This document shows, piece by piece, positions 47,760-56,918 of a stretch of DNA of 64,000 nt. Each line of letters starts with the position of its first letter. Within the stretch, counting starts at the first letter, position 1. This stretch comes from Bacteroides reticulotermitis JCM 10512 (lineage in GTDB: Bacteria > Bacteroidota > Bacteroidia > Bacteroidales > Bacteroidaceae). The notes under the pieces are model-generated. The model was not told the DNA's origin. It made no database searches and saw only the letters and a program-made list of their open reading frames with translations. The stretch spans positions 1 through 64,000 of the forward strand of contig NZ_BAIV01000031.1 of NCBI RefSeq assembly GCF_000517545.1, written 5' to 3'. The position numbers and the translations under genes are program-made.

Positions 47760-48912
47760 TTATGCCAAACGAGTGAACCGTCACCAATCACAACGTCGTA
47801 CACTTTCGGGCTTTTGCCGAATTTAGCTTTGAAAGCTTCCTGTGCTTTTTTAACGAAGTATCGTATAGTTCGTCTTTTACTAAGTTGATGGTACAGCCAC
47901 CGAAGCCACCGCCCATAACACGAGAACCTGTTACGCCGCATTCTTTAGCGCAATCGTTCAGGAAGTCGAGTTCTTCGCAGCTTACTTCGTAAAGCTTGCT
48001 CATGCCGTGATGAGTTTCGTACATCTTTTGTCCCACTGTTTCGTAATCACCTTTTTCGAGTGCGTCGCAAACATCGAGTACACGTTGGATTTCTTCAATC
48101 ACATATTCGGCACGCATATAGTCCTCCGCGCTGATATCAGCTTTTGCTTCTTCCAACATCTCCATGGTACAATCACGTAGGAACTCTACATGTGCATGTT
48201 TCTTCTGGATAGCAGCTACTGCCGATTCACAGCTTTGACGACGTTTGTTGTATGCAGACGAAGCTAGTTCGTGTTTTACAACCGAGTCGAGCAATACCAA
48301 ACGGTAGCCTTCCGGATTAAATGGGAAATATTCGTATTCCAGTGAGCGGCAATCCAAACGGATCAAGCTACCGGCTTTACCAAATATAGAAGCGAACTGG
48401 TCCATGATACCGCAATTTACACCGCAGTAGTTATGTTCAGTAGCCTGTCCAACTTTGGCAAGTTCGAATTTGTCTATTTTGTTATCGCCAAACAATTCGT
48501 TCAAAGCGAAAGCGTATGTACTTTCCAATGCGGCCGATGAAGACATACCAGCACCTAGAGGCACATCGCCCGAGAAAGCTGTGTCGAAACCTTTCACGTC
48601 TACACCGCGTTTGATCATTTCACGGCATACACCGAAAATATATCTCGCCCAGCTTGCACGTGGAGCATCTTCTTCATTAAGTCCGAATTCTACATAATCT
48701 TTCAAGTCGATGGAGTAAGCCTTAACCTGATCGGTTCCGTTAGGTCTGATTTCAGCAATCATTCCTTTGTCTACCGCGCCGGGGAATACGAATCCACCAT
48801 TGTAGTCGGTATGTTCGCCGATAAGGTTGATACGGCCCGGCGAAGCATAAACAGCTCCGGTAGCTCCGTCGAAATGTTTCGCAAAACGGCTTCTTACGTG
48901 TTCTATATCCAT
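47760..48912 (-). CDS. galK: Galactokinase, two C-terminal frameshifts
   Basis: With two bases restored (TTT read as TT near 47865, giving DTFVKKAQEAFKAK; and one base near 47774, giving GDGSRRLA and a stop at 47760) the product is 384 residues, the usual GalK length. GHMP kinase motifs are present: GRINLIGEHTDYNGGFVFP near 27, GDVPLGAGMSSSAALE near 115 and VMGGGFGGCTINLV near 340. It phosphorylates D-galactose at C1 in the Leloir pathway. It is followed upstream by an MFS hexose transporter and a mutarotase in the same direction, a standard Bacteroides galactose cluster. Confidence 0.94.
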
Positions 48913-48968
48913 GATATTTACAGTTTAATTGATAAATAAATCTTAATACCTTTATCTAATACAATATA

Positions 48969-50279
48969 TTATTCTACCGGAATGTCTTTGTTGACATTCT
49001 TGCAACCAATTAGGCCGTAGAACAACAGATATCCAAGAGCAACAATGATTACCCAGTAGCTCGGCATGAAACCAGCCACGTCGGCAACCCAACCTTGGAG
49101 AATCGGTAGGATACCACCACCACAAACTAATACCATGAACAAGCCGGAAGCAGCAGCAAGATATTTGCCCAATCCTTCAACAGCCAAGTTGAAGATACCG
49201 CCCCACATGATAGAAGTACACAGACCAACTAATACCAGATACATGGCATTAATAGGCACTTTGGCAAGTCCGAAAGACAAACTTCCGGTAGCACCTTGTT
49301 GAAGTACAGGTAAGTCGATCATTGTTCCTGTGGAAGAGAAGATGGCAAGGAGTACTAAAATTAAGCCTAGTCCGGATGTGAAAGTTACCATAGCTTTACT
49401 GGAAATCTTAGCTCCCAGTGAAGCACCGGCCAAACGTCCGATAAGCATCAAGAACCAGTAAGTTCCTACTACGAAACCAGAGATTGTGGAAGGAATGCCT
49501 GCACCACCTTTTTCCAATGGGTCGGTCAAGAATAGATTTAATGTACCCGGTACACCAACTTCAATACCTACATATACGAAGATGGCAACAGCTCCCAATA
49601 CAAAGTGACGGAACTTTAATGCACCCGCCATCAGTCTGCCGATAGGTTCGGTTGATGTAGCTGCGTTAGGCTCCGGTATCGGAACAAACAACAATACGAA
49701 GAAAGCGAATGCAAACACAGCCATCGCAGTGTACATTACAGGGAATATCTGAGAAATGGTTGCTTTTTCAATTGATCCGGCAATAAGGATACCTACAAAC
49801 ATCGGAGTGATGGTAGCCATTACGGAGTTGAAAGAGCCACCGACCTGAATCAGCTGATTTCCCTTGTTTCCTTCACCGCCAAGTTTGTTCAACATCGGAT
49901 TTACCACAGTGTTAAGCAAACACATGGAAAAACCTGCAACGAATGCACCTGTCAGATAAACAGCAAAAGCCATTTCCGGGCTTGAATGTCCGGATAGGAA
50001 CTGGATTCCCACTCCGATAAAGCCGACAGCTACTGCAATGAGTGCTGTTTTCTTATAGCCTACGCGCTGTAATAAGATACCACTCGGAATACCCATTACG
50101 GCATAAGCAATAAAGTTACCGAAGTTTCCCAGCATACCCAGTGCATTGGATACGGAGAATTGGTTTTTCAACACAATCCCCATTGGAGCAGCGAGGTTTG
50201 TAACAAATGAAATCATACCGAAAAGGAAAATCATCGTAATAATCGCGATGAGATTACCATTCTTTCTTTCTTGTGTCAT
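48969..50279 (-). CDS. MFS hexose (glucose/galactose) transporter
   Basis: Intact 436-residue protein with about 12 membrane segments. Bacterial FucP/GluP-type features are visible: LFGMISFVTNLAAPMGIVLK in helix 1, GIPSGILLQRVGYKKTALI in the cytoplasmic loop after helix 2, GFSMCLLNTVVNPMLNKLGG and VGGSFNSVMATITPMFVG. It should bring galactose or glucose in by proton or sodium symport. It sits 56 bp before galK and 63 bp after the mutarotase. Confidence 0.88.
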   Translation of the reverse strand: MTQERKNGNLIAIITMIFLFGMISFVTNLAAPMGIVLKNQFSVSNALGMLGNFGNFIAYAVMGIPSGILLQRVGYKKTALIAVAVGFIGVGIQFLSGHSSPEMAFAVYLTGAFVAGFSMCLLNTVVNPMLNKLGGEGNKGNQLIQVGGSFNSVMATITPMFVGILIAGSIEKATISQIFPVMYTAMAVFAFAFFVLLFVPIPEPNAATSTEPIGRLMAGALKFRHFVLGAVAIFVYVGIEVGVPGTLNLFLTDPLEKGGAGIPSTISGFVVGTYWFLMLIGRLAGASLGAKISSKAMVTFTSGLGLILVLLAIFSSTGTMIDLPVLQQGATGSLSFGLAKVPINAMYLVLVGLCTSIMWGGIFNLAVEGLGKYLAAASGLFMVLVCGGGILPILQGWVADVAGFMPSYWVIIVALGYLLFYGLIGCKNVNKDIPVE

Positions 50280-50342
50280 GGTTATAAAATAATGTTAGTT
50301 TATAAAAATTAGGTTAGTTATATTTTTCAATGTAGTTTACAC

Positions 50343-51438
50343 TTATTCTTCCACTCCGAACTTGTAAATGGTAATCTGTTGGTATTCGTCGCCCGGCAAT
50401 AAGGTAGCCGATGGGAAGTGTGCTTTATTTGGTGTGTCGGGAAAACATTGTGCTTCGAAGCAAAATGCGCTTCTGGCGGGGAAAGTAGCCCCGTGTGCTC
50501 CTTCAAATCCACCCAGCCAGTTGCCGGTGTAGAGTTGAACGCCTGTTTCTGTTGTATATACTTCCATGGTACGTCCGCTCTCCGGATCTTTGCACGTAGC
50601 AGCCAGATCGAGTGATCCTACTTCTAGTTTATTGAGTACATAGCAATGGTCGTAGCCTGCACCATGAATAAGTTGTTGGAATTTGTCGTTAATGCGTTCG
50701 CCTAGAGCATGTGGAGTGCGGAAGTCCATTGGAGTGCCTTCTACTTTGGCTATTTCTCCGGTAGGGATGGAAACTTCGTCGATAGGCGTATAGAAATCAG
50801 CGTTGATGGTAACAATCTGTTTGTCGATGACAGGAGTTGGGTTGGCTATTCCGGCGAGATTGAAGAAGCGTGGTTTGTCAGGTTGATAACGGTTGCTTTA
50901 TCGGTTGTAGCCCGGTATTCGATGGTTAGCGCATTCGCTTCTTCTTCTATGTGATAGGTCATGTCTACTTCCAGTGTTCCGGGGAAACCTTCTTCGCCGT
51001 CTTCTGATATGTAGTGGAATTGAACGGTGCTTTCGTCAAGTTGAGTCGCCTCCCATATGCGAGCATGAAAACCTGTTGGGCCTCCATGGAGGGAGTTGGG
51101 GCCATTGTTGACTGCCAATTCGTGTTCTTCACCGTAAAGGGTGAATTTCCCTTTGGCAATCCGGTTGCCATAGCGTCCGATCGTTGTGTTGAGGAAAGGT
51201 TCCGGACTATTGATGACGTGGTCAATACTGTCATGTCCTAAAACGACATTCGCGTATTTTCCGGCTTTGTCTGGTACCATAATCGAAAGAATGGCGCATC
51301 CGTAATTAGTCACGGCTACTTCCATTCCCATATCGTTTTTAAGGATAAATAAATCGGTTTTCTTATTGTTTATCTCCTTTTGAAAATCTTTCCGGCTGAG
51401 CCTGAGAGATTTCCTTCTACTGGGAATGTGTTATTCAT
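50343..51438 (-). CDS. galM: Aldose 1-epimerase (cytosolic type), two frameshifts
   Basis: The start is an ATG at 51438 (MNNTFPVEGNLSG). One base is missing near 51400, after which SRKDFQKEINNKKTDLFILK is read. A second is missing near 50877, where TNHAFFNLAGIANPT shows TT for TTT. With both restored the length is 365 residues. Mutarotase motifs are present: VTNYGCAILSIMVPDKAG, IGRYGNRIAKGKF, LHGGPTGFHARIW, INLTNH and a C-terminal YKFGVEE. There is no signal peptide, unlike the paralogue at 11656. It would supply alpha-galactose to GalK. Confidence 0.9.
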
Positions 51439-52483
51439 GTTTGGTATATTTAAAATTTTCCTGCAAATAAAGGGAAATTCTTTGGTACTCCCAAATTATT
51501 CCCCTTAAATCTATGGCATTTTTTACATATTTTTCTTATTGCTTTGCATATGTTTTAACATCTGTTTTTAGGTGAGCGTAAAGACGTTATTAAAAGGTAA
51601 TAAATTTAGTTTGTAGTCTGGTTGTTCGAATACAGGTGCTTTGAGTATGATTGTCTGAGTGGATTGCCTCTTTTTATGTTCCTATGCAGGATGTTGCACA
51701 CATAAATGGGGAGATTAATTGGGATGTGTTTGCTATGAATTGGATACTCTTCCGGAAGCTTATTCCTATCGGATCATTTTGGTATGTAGGCGAATTATGA
51801 AAAGAATGGGGCTTATGGGTGAAAAACTTAGGAGCGTTTGTATGAAAATATCTCGATTTTTTGGAAGAATTGTCCAAACGTTTTTTTTTAAAGATCTAGA
51901 TATTTAAGGGCGATTTTAAGATGGACAAATAGACAAAAGGCTTATATATCCCTCTAACTTTTGACCATTTTGTTCTATTGGTATTTAAGTTATTGATTAT
52001 TTGTGAAATGCTTCTTTTTTAACGCTTGCTGATTTTGTATAAGCTGAAAATGTGTTTTCCTCAGCTAAATGTGTCTACTCGCAAATCGTTATTTCTGTTT
52101 TTTGTTCTAAATGCTTGTGGTATGTAACTATATTTAGATAATTTCGCAGGATTGAGAAGAATGTTTTTTGGAGTTGATTATGCTGCTGAAACTGCTAAAA
52201 TAGGGGATCGCTTACAAAAGTATGGGGGACTATACATAACTCTTTGTTAATCTACACATTAATAAGAGAATGCTCATTACTTCCCCTAACTGAAATCAGT
52301 CAAAAGACGAGAAAAATAGCCTACATCTATAAACTAATCAACCAGTAAAATAGGTAATTTAAGCGAGCAACAAAAGGTAAAAATACATCTAGTCATAATC
52401 CTATTTCTTTGTCATAAACAGCTGATTGATAATTTTGATATATTGCGTCTACTTTTCTCAGGCTGATCTACTCATTAGATAAT

Positions 52484-52780
52484 ACTGATTTCCGAAGGCT
52501 ATGCACTTTGCAAGATATCCTCGGTAGATAGTAGTAAACAACTAGTAAAAGGCATCTTTTTCCATTACATTAGCTGTCGCTTTTCAAAACAAAGTGATCT
52601 GAAAAAAGAAGGCGCATTGCAATGTGTTGATATACTGAATGATATGCAAAAAAGTGACTATGACATAAGAGTGATGTATCATTGTGCAAAGTGCTTCTAT
52701 CAAGCCCCGATGATGAAATTATAGACATAGATTGGTTACTCGGATACTATAAAGTTTGTAAAGAGTCGGAATTTAAGTAG
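52484..52780 (+). pseudogene. Degenerate or frameshifted remnant of a small protein gene
   Basis: From about 52484 the plus strand reads ISEGYALCKIS..., continuing to GALQCVDILNDMQKSDYDIR and HCAKCFYQAP. Adding one C near 52712 (four C's to five) extends it with DDEIIDIDWLLGYYKVCK and a stop at 52780. Upstream it meets a stop at 52476-52478, and another frame carries RLIYSLDNTDFRRLC. The composition looks like a helical-repeat protein, but I do not recognise the family. No start codon or promoter is evident, so it is probably a relic. Confidence 0.3.
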
Positions 52781-52915
52781 TACTCAGAAAGTATGAGGCC
52801 ACATCGGTCCTTTTTGAAATAGTGGAAATTGTCTCGACTTAAAATGAGCGAGGTAGATCAAGCCAACGTCTTTTAGTATCGATTAGTGGTGTGATAATAG
52901 TTTACACTTCTGGAT

Positions 52916-52952
52916 ATTTCAAAGAGCGTGTAAAAAGCACGCTCTTTGAAAT
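52916..52952 (-). terminator. Terminator after flavodoxin-like gene
   Basis: Perfect 15-bp stem (ATTTCAAAGAGCGTG and complement) with a 7-nt loop, 58 bp after the stop at 53011. Confidence 0.7.
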
Positions 52953-53010
52953 CAATTAAATTATAAGATGGGCTAAATAGTTATGCCACGAATACCTTTA
53001 CACCGAAGAA

Positions 53011-53625
53011 TTATCGGATAAAGTTGGTAGCTACACGGGGTTCGGATTCAGGAATCGGTTGAGCACCTACTTTTATGCTTTTAAGTAGCCAAGCCATATT
53101 ATTTCCCAATGTACGCATGGTTTGCAAACCCTCAGCGTCACCAGCGGCTTCACCCGGCAACAGGCCATGCACTATATTCCAATATTGAGAAGAAACCACC
53201 GGCATATTAGTTATGGTGAAATACTTGTTTAGTCGGTCGAAGGTTGCGCTAGCTCCTCCACGGCGGCATACAGCAACAGCAGCAGCCGGTTTGTATCTTA
53301 ATAGCTTCGAGCTAGAATAAAACAAACGATCTAGGAGTGCGCAAAGCGAACCGTTGGGGCCGGCATAATAAACCGGTGAGCCGATAATGATTCCGTCGGA
53401 TTCCTCCAAACGATCTCTTACCTTATTGTATAAATCGTCCTGAAATGTACAGCGTCCCAACTCCGCACATTTGTTACAAGCTATGCAACCTTGTACAGCT
53501 TTGGCTCCAATTCCTATAATTTCCGTTTCCACACCGTTGCTTTCCAACGCCTTGGCAACTTCTTCGAGTGCCAAATTTGTATTCCCTTTTCTACGGGGAC
53601 TTCCGTTAATCAATAAAACTTTCAT
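53011..53625 (-). CDS. NADPH-dependent FMN reductase / flavodoxin-fold oxidoreductase (second copy)
   Basis: Intact 204-residue protein. It begins KVLLINGSPRRKGNTNLALE, then a cysteine stretch (VQGCIACNKCAELGRC), IIIGSPVYYAGPNGSLCALLD, RRGGASATFDRLNKYF and LGNNMAWLLKS. It is homologous throughout to the protein at 39405, and both end in TNFIR. A -7 element TATGTTTG (53669-53676, minus) lies 43 bp upstream, so it is a single-gene unit. The likely role is NADPH-linked flavin, quinone or nitro reduction. Confidence 0.88.
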   Translation of the reverse strand: MKVLLINGSPRRKGNTNLALEEVAKALESNGVETEIIGIGAKAVQGCIACNKCAELGRCTFQDDLYNKVRDRLEESDGIIIGSPVYYAGPNGSLCALLDRLFYSSSKLLRYKPAAAVAVCRRGGASATFDRLNKYFTITNMPVVSSQYWNIVHGLLPGEAAGDAEGLQTMRTLGNNMAWLLKSIKVGAQPIPESEPRVATNFIR

Positions 53626-54063
53626 ATGCGCTTGTTTATGTATCTTTATCTGTTTGACAGATTATGCACAAACATACAAACAACGCTTGAAAGAAGTGTT
53701 GGTGTGCGGCTTATTATTTGTTAATTGATTTGCCGGATATGCAAAGCTGCATAGGCTTTTTCCGCAGATTGTTCCGAAGCTAGGCAAATAAAGGTTGGTA
53801 ATTTGCCTTTCTACCTATCTCGTACTAATTTATTTTGAGTTCCGCTCTTTGTTTTTCCGGTTGTTGAATGCTCAGTTTCAACTCGTAAAGCAATTTTGTC
53901 GGTGAGGATAAACTACCAGAAAGTTACACTCATTTTCTTTATTTAAAAAATGCGGAAACTTTTTACTTTTCGTATATTGTTTTCTGTTTTTTTTCGTATG
54001 TTTGTCCCCGGATAATTACAATCCGTGAGAAAATAATCTAAGTTTATAACAAGAAAAACGAAA
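53626..54063. other. Divergent promoter region between the flavodoxin and manA genes
   Basis: 438 bp without a gene. It holds the minus-strand -7 element TATGTTTG at 53669-53676 for the flavodoxin gene and a plus-strand TATGTTTG at 53997-54004, which would give manA a leader of roughly 50 nt. Confidence 0.55.
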
Positions 54064-55035
54064 ATGTATCCATTAAAATTCGAACCTATTCTAAAGCAAA
54101 CGCTTTGGGGAGGCGACAAGATTATCCCGTTCAAACACTTACACTCAGAATTGGAAGGGGTCGGAGAAAGCTGGGAGATCTCCGGTGTAGAAAACAATGA
54201 GTCTGTTGTAGCCAATGGACCTGATCGCGGACTTACGCTGGCTGATATGGTTAAGCGCTATCGCGAAGAACTGGTGGGCGAGGAGAATTATGCCCGGTTT
54301 GGTAATAAGTTTCCTTTACTTATTAAGTTTATTGACGCCCAGCAAGATTTATCTATCCAGGTACATCCCAATGATGAGTTGGCAAAAAAACGGCACAATT
54401 CTATGGGTAAAACCGAGATGTGGTATGTAATAGGGGCCGACAAAGGTGCCAAGCTATGTTCTGGCTTCTCTGAACAAATCAACCCGAAAGAATACAAAGA
54501 GCGTGTGTTGAATAATACCATCACCGAGGTATTGCAAGAATACGAAATTCATCCGGGGGATGTTTTCTTTTTGCCGGCAGGACGTGTGCATAGCATAGGA
54601 GCAGGTGCTTTTATTGCGGAGATTCAGCAAACGTCGGATATTACTTATCGAATTTACGACTTCAATCGTAAGGATGCTAATGGTAAAGGGCGTGAGCTTC
54701 ATACTGAATTGGCGCGCGAAGCTATTAACTACGAGGTGCTTGATGATTATCGCACTAAATACGATGCTGAGCAGAATGAGCCGGTAGAGTTGGTTGCATG
54801 TCCGTACTTTACGACTTCGCTTTATGATATGACCGAAGAGATTAATTGTGATTACTCCGAACTTGATTCATTCGTTATATTTATCTGCATGGAAGGTTCA
54901 TGTAAACTGAAGGATAATGAGGGGAATGAGTTGGATGTAAAAGCAGGTGAGTCTATTCTTCTTCCGGCTACTACCGAAAATGTGACTATCACCCCTGAAG
55001 ATGGTGGAGTGAAGTTACTCGAAACTTACGTATAA
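54064..55035 (+). CDS. manA: Mannose-6-phosphate isomerase, class I
   Basis: Intact 323-residue zinc enzyme that interconverts mannose-6-phosphate and fructose-6-phosphate. It starts YPLKFEPILKQTLWGGDKI with the typical WGG, then GESWEISGVENNESVV, the zinc site LSIQVHPNDELA near 95 (Gln and His), KTEMWYVI near 118 (Glu) and LPAGRVHSIGAGAFIAEIQQ near 170 (His). The short form (about 320 residues) is usual in Bacteroides and Firmicutes. It is a single-gene unit with its own promoter and a terminator at 55062-55102. Confidence 0.95.
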   Translation: MYPLKFEPILKQTLWGGDKIIPFKHLHSELEGVGESWEISGVENNESVVANGPDRGLTLADMVKRYREELVGEENYARFGNKFPLLIKFIDAQQDLSIQVHPNDELAKKRHNSMGKTEMWYVIGADKGAKLCSGFSEQINPKEYKERVLNNTITEVLQEYEIHPGDVFFLPAGRVHSIGAGAFIAEIQQTSDITYRIYDFNRKDANGKGRELHTELAREAINYEVLDDYRTKYDAEQNEPVELVACPYFTTSLYDMTEEINCDYSELDSFVIFICMEGSCKLKDNEGNELDVKAGESILLPATTENVTITPEDGGVKLLETYV

Positions 55036-55061
55036 TCGACAACTAAGTTTTTATAGTATAG

Positions 55062-55102
55062 GGTCGTTTCACACTGAAAAGTTGGGACGGCCTTATTTTT
55101 TT
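55062..55102 (+). terminator. Terminator of manA
   Basis: A 9-bp stem with G-T pairs (GGTCGTTTC and GGGACGGCC) is followed by TTATTTTTTTA, 26 bp after the manA stop. Confidence 0.75.
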
Positions 55103-55226
55103 AGCATAATGGGGTGAATCGTTTTTTGTCTATTACTTTTTATTCTTTTTCGTCTTCAACGATCTATTGAATATTAGGTTCTCTGTTCGTGGTTTGTTGT
55201 TTCTTGTTGTGTAGAAGTAGATATTC

Positions 55227-55817
55227 TTAATAATATTTCTCAATACCGCCAAAGCCTGGAATAAGTTTGTTATCCCGTGTCTTTTGTATAAAGTTAGTCA
55301 ATCGTTTGGTGAATTCTTCGGGCCGTTTTCTCGCACTATCGATGTATGCAACTCGTATTCGTTTGTATGGCTCTGAAAATTTCAGATAGTTATCCCAAGC
55401 TGTTTTGTCCTTTCCTATCTCATCTAAAATGTCCAATGGGAAAATATACTCTTTTGAGATGATTTCTTGAACTGTTTCAAGAAATGAATGATGAATTAGA
55501 TTGTTTTGGACTAACCATTTCAGCCGTTCTTTATTGGGTTGTGAATAGCTGCTCTTGGCTTTTCGGGGAGTAAATCGCTGAATTGAGTGGTCTTTGTCGA
55601 GAGTTTTATTTACGCTGTCTATCCAACCGAAACATAAGGCTTCTTCAACTGCATCATTGTATTGAATACGTTCTTCGCCAGTCGACTTTTTAGCATAAAC
55701 CAGCCAAACTTCTTTCTCAATATTGAAATTGTGTTGAAGCCAATCTCTCCATTCAGTTCTTGTTGTTATATGAAGTGCCTTATCTGTTATCAATTTATTG
55801 GATTCAAAAAGCCTCAC
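55227..55817 (-). CDS. YdeI/OmpD-associated family protein
   Basis: 196 residues if the GTG at 55817 is the start; no ATG lies close by, so the start is uncertain. The family pattern is visible: THITTRTEW-like start (LHITTRTEWRDWLQHNF), EVWLVYAKKSTGEERIQYND, EEALCFGWIDSVNK and RFTPRKAKSSYSQPNKERL. Members have been linked to bacteriocin and peptide resistance in some bacteria, but no mechanism is proven. No neighbour suggests a pathway. Confidence 0.82.
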   Translation of the reverse strand: MRLFESNKLITDKALHITTRTEWRDWLQHNFNIEKEVWLVYAKKSTGEERIQYNDAVEEALCFGWIDSVNKTLDKDHSIQRFTPRKAKSSYSQPNKERLKWLVQNNLIHHSFLETVQEIISKEYIFPLDILDEIGKDKTAWDNYLKFSEPYKRIRVAYIDSARKRPEEFTKRLTNFIQKTRDNKLIPGFGGIEKYY

Positions 55818-55911
55818 ATAAGATTGTATATTCCAGTGACTGTCAGTTGGGTTACCTGACTCTTCCGAAATACATTCAGTGTAAGATGTTTTATTAAAAG
55901 GGAGTTGTTAT

Positions 55912-56166
55912 CTAAAAGTTACGGAAACAACGGCGTATCTTGCGCATCATCTTTATGCCTAATACAACTCCGTCAAATACAGCCATGCCGGTATTGAATG
56001 AACGCATCAATGAATCGGCTTTGGTTGCTGCCGGAACAAGCGGAGCAAATATGGCACGTGCCGTAGACGTCATTGCTATCTTTTGTTCGTTGATCTGATT
56101 CAAAACCTCAGCTTTTTGCCGGGCAATGTCTTCTAATGTAATTTTCGGCGTAGGCGTATTGTTCAT
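55912..56166 (-). CDS. Small basic-tailed hypothetical protein of the YtxH/DUF1469 operon
   Basis: 84 residues; family not recognised. The N-terminus (ITLEDIARQKAEVLNQINEQ) is helical, the middle has an alanine-rich stretch (TSTARAIFAPLVPAATKAD), and the end is MMRKIRRCFRNF. It starts 3 bp after the DUF1469 gene stop, so it belongs to that operon. It may be a membrane-associated partner of the DUF1469 protein. Confidence 0.7.
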   Translation of the reverse strand: MNNTPTPKITLEDIARQKAEVLNQINEQKIAMTSTARAIFAPLVPAATKADSLMRSFNTGMAVFDGVVLGIKMMRKIRRCFRNF

Positions 56167-56169
56167 AAT

Positions 56170-56532
56170 TTACTTTTTTGAATCGTTGAGGAATAAGCGG
56201 GCAAGGAAATTGACCATCGGCGAGATGATAAGCTGTTTGCGGAAAATAGCAACCAATGCGATGAGTAGTATGTTGACTCCCGCAATGAGGAGAAAACTCA
56301 CTGTTAGCCCGCCAACTAGTGGCTCCAATACATAGGCAAGGGCAAATAATAAGTAAAACAGAGCCACCATGCCTAAGATGACAAGTACTAAAACCATGAT
56401 TAATGTAGAGAGAAGTATGGTTAGCTTCTCTGTGAGTTCTAACTTAGTATACTCCTTTTGAAGCTCAAGATACTTCTTGAATTCAAAGAAAAGTTGCTGA
56501 AAGTTTTCAATGCTCTTGTCGTCTGCAAACAT
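56170..56532 (-). CDS. DUF1469 / phage-holin-3_6 superfamily membrane protein
   Basis: 120 residues. An N-terminal helix (FQQLFFEFKKYLELQKEYTK) is followed by two hydrophobic pairs (ILLSTLIMVLVLVILGMVAL and LTVSFLLIAGVNILLIALVA) and a basic tail. Proteins of this type, often placed next to YtxH proteins, are associated with envelope or general stress. It lies between YtxH (96 bp upstream) and a small hypothetical gene. Confidence 0.8.
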   Translation of the reverse strand: MFADDKSIENFQQLFFEFKKYLELQKEYTKLELTEKLTILLSTLIMVLVLVILGMVALFYLLFALAYVLEPLVGGLTVSFLLIAGVNILLIALVAIFRKQLIISPMVNFLARLFLNDSKK

Positions 56533-56628
56533 GATCGCTCTGTTTTTTAATTCTCATTTCATTAGTAATAAATAAATCAGGCTCTGAAATACTACAATTC
56601 TCAAATTGTAGTAATCAGTACCATTGCA

Positions 56629-56838
56629 TCAACCGGCTACTTCGCTTTTAATTTCAGCTGCAATCTCATCAACGAGTGTTTCCATCTCGTTACGGTTTAG
56701 CTTGATTCCTTTTTTGCGAAGAATCTCTGCAATTTTATTACGGGTGTCTTCTCCTTTTTCCGGAGCAAACAAAATTCCAAGGGCTGCACCTACAGCGGCA
56801 CCACCCAGAAAAGCTGCTAAAACATTCAATCCTTTCAT
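56629..56838 (-). CDS. YtxH-domain general-stress protein
   Basis: 69 residues. The glycine/alanine-rich membrane segment AAFLGGAAVGAALGILFAP followed by EKGEDTRNKIAEIL is the YtxH signature. The remainder is a charged helix. A -7 element TATATTTG (56867-56874, minus) lies 28 bp upstream, and the DUF1469 and hypothetical genes follow, so this is probably the first gene of a three-gene operon. Confidence 0.87.
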   Translation of the reverse strand: MKGLNVLAAFLGGAAVGAALGILFAPEKGEDTRNKIAEILRKKGIKLNRNEMETLVDEIAAEIKSEVAG

Positions 56839-56918
56839 ATCTATGTGTTTTTAAATGTTAATATCACAAATATAACATTTTTAATCGGAAAGATGTTCTC
56901 AGCAATCACTTTTTTTCA

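Larger units (their letters stand above)
51439..53010. other. 1.57-kb gene-poor region
   Basis: Low GC, stop-rich on both strands. The only protein-like stretch is on the plus strand near 52480-52780 (listed separately), and a terminator hairpin lies at 52916-52952. I see no tRNA, rRNA, IS element or repeat array. The short frames at 51674-51907 have no recognisable content. Confidence 0.55.

Noticed and set aside
47699..47941. Separate small gene at the galK 3' end
   Set aside because: Its residues VKKAQEAFKAKFGKSPK are the true galactokinase C-terminus in another frame.
51674..51907. Small genes on both strands in the gene-poor region
   Set aside because: No recognisable motif, no promoter element and opposite frames overlap; composition is like the surrounding non-coding DNA.
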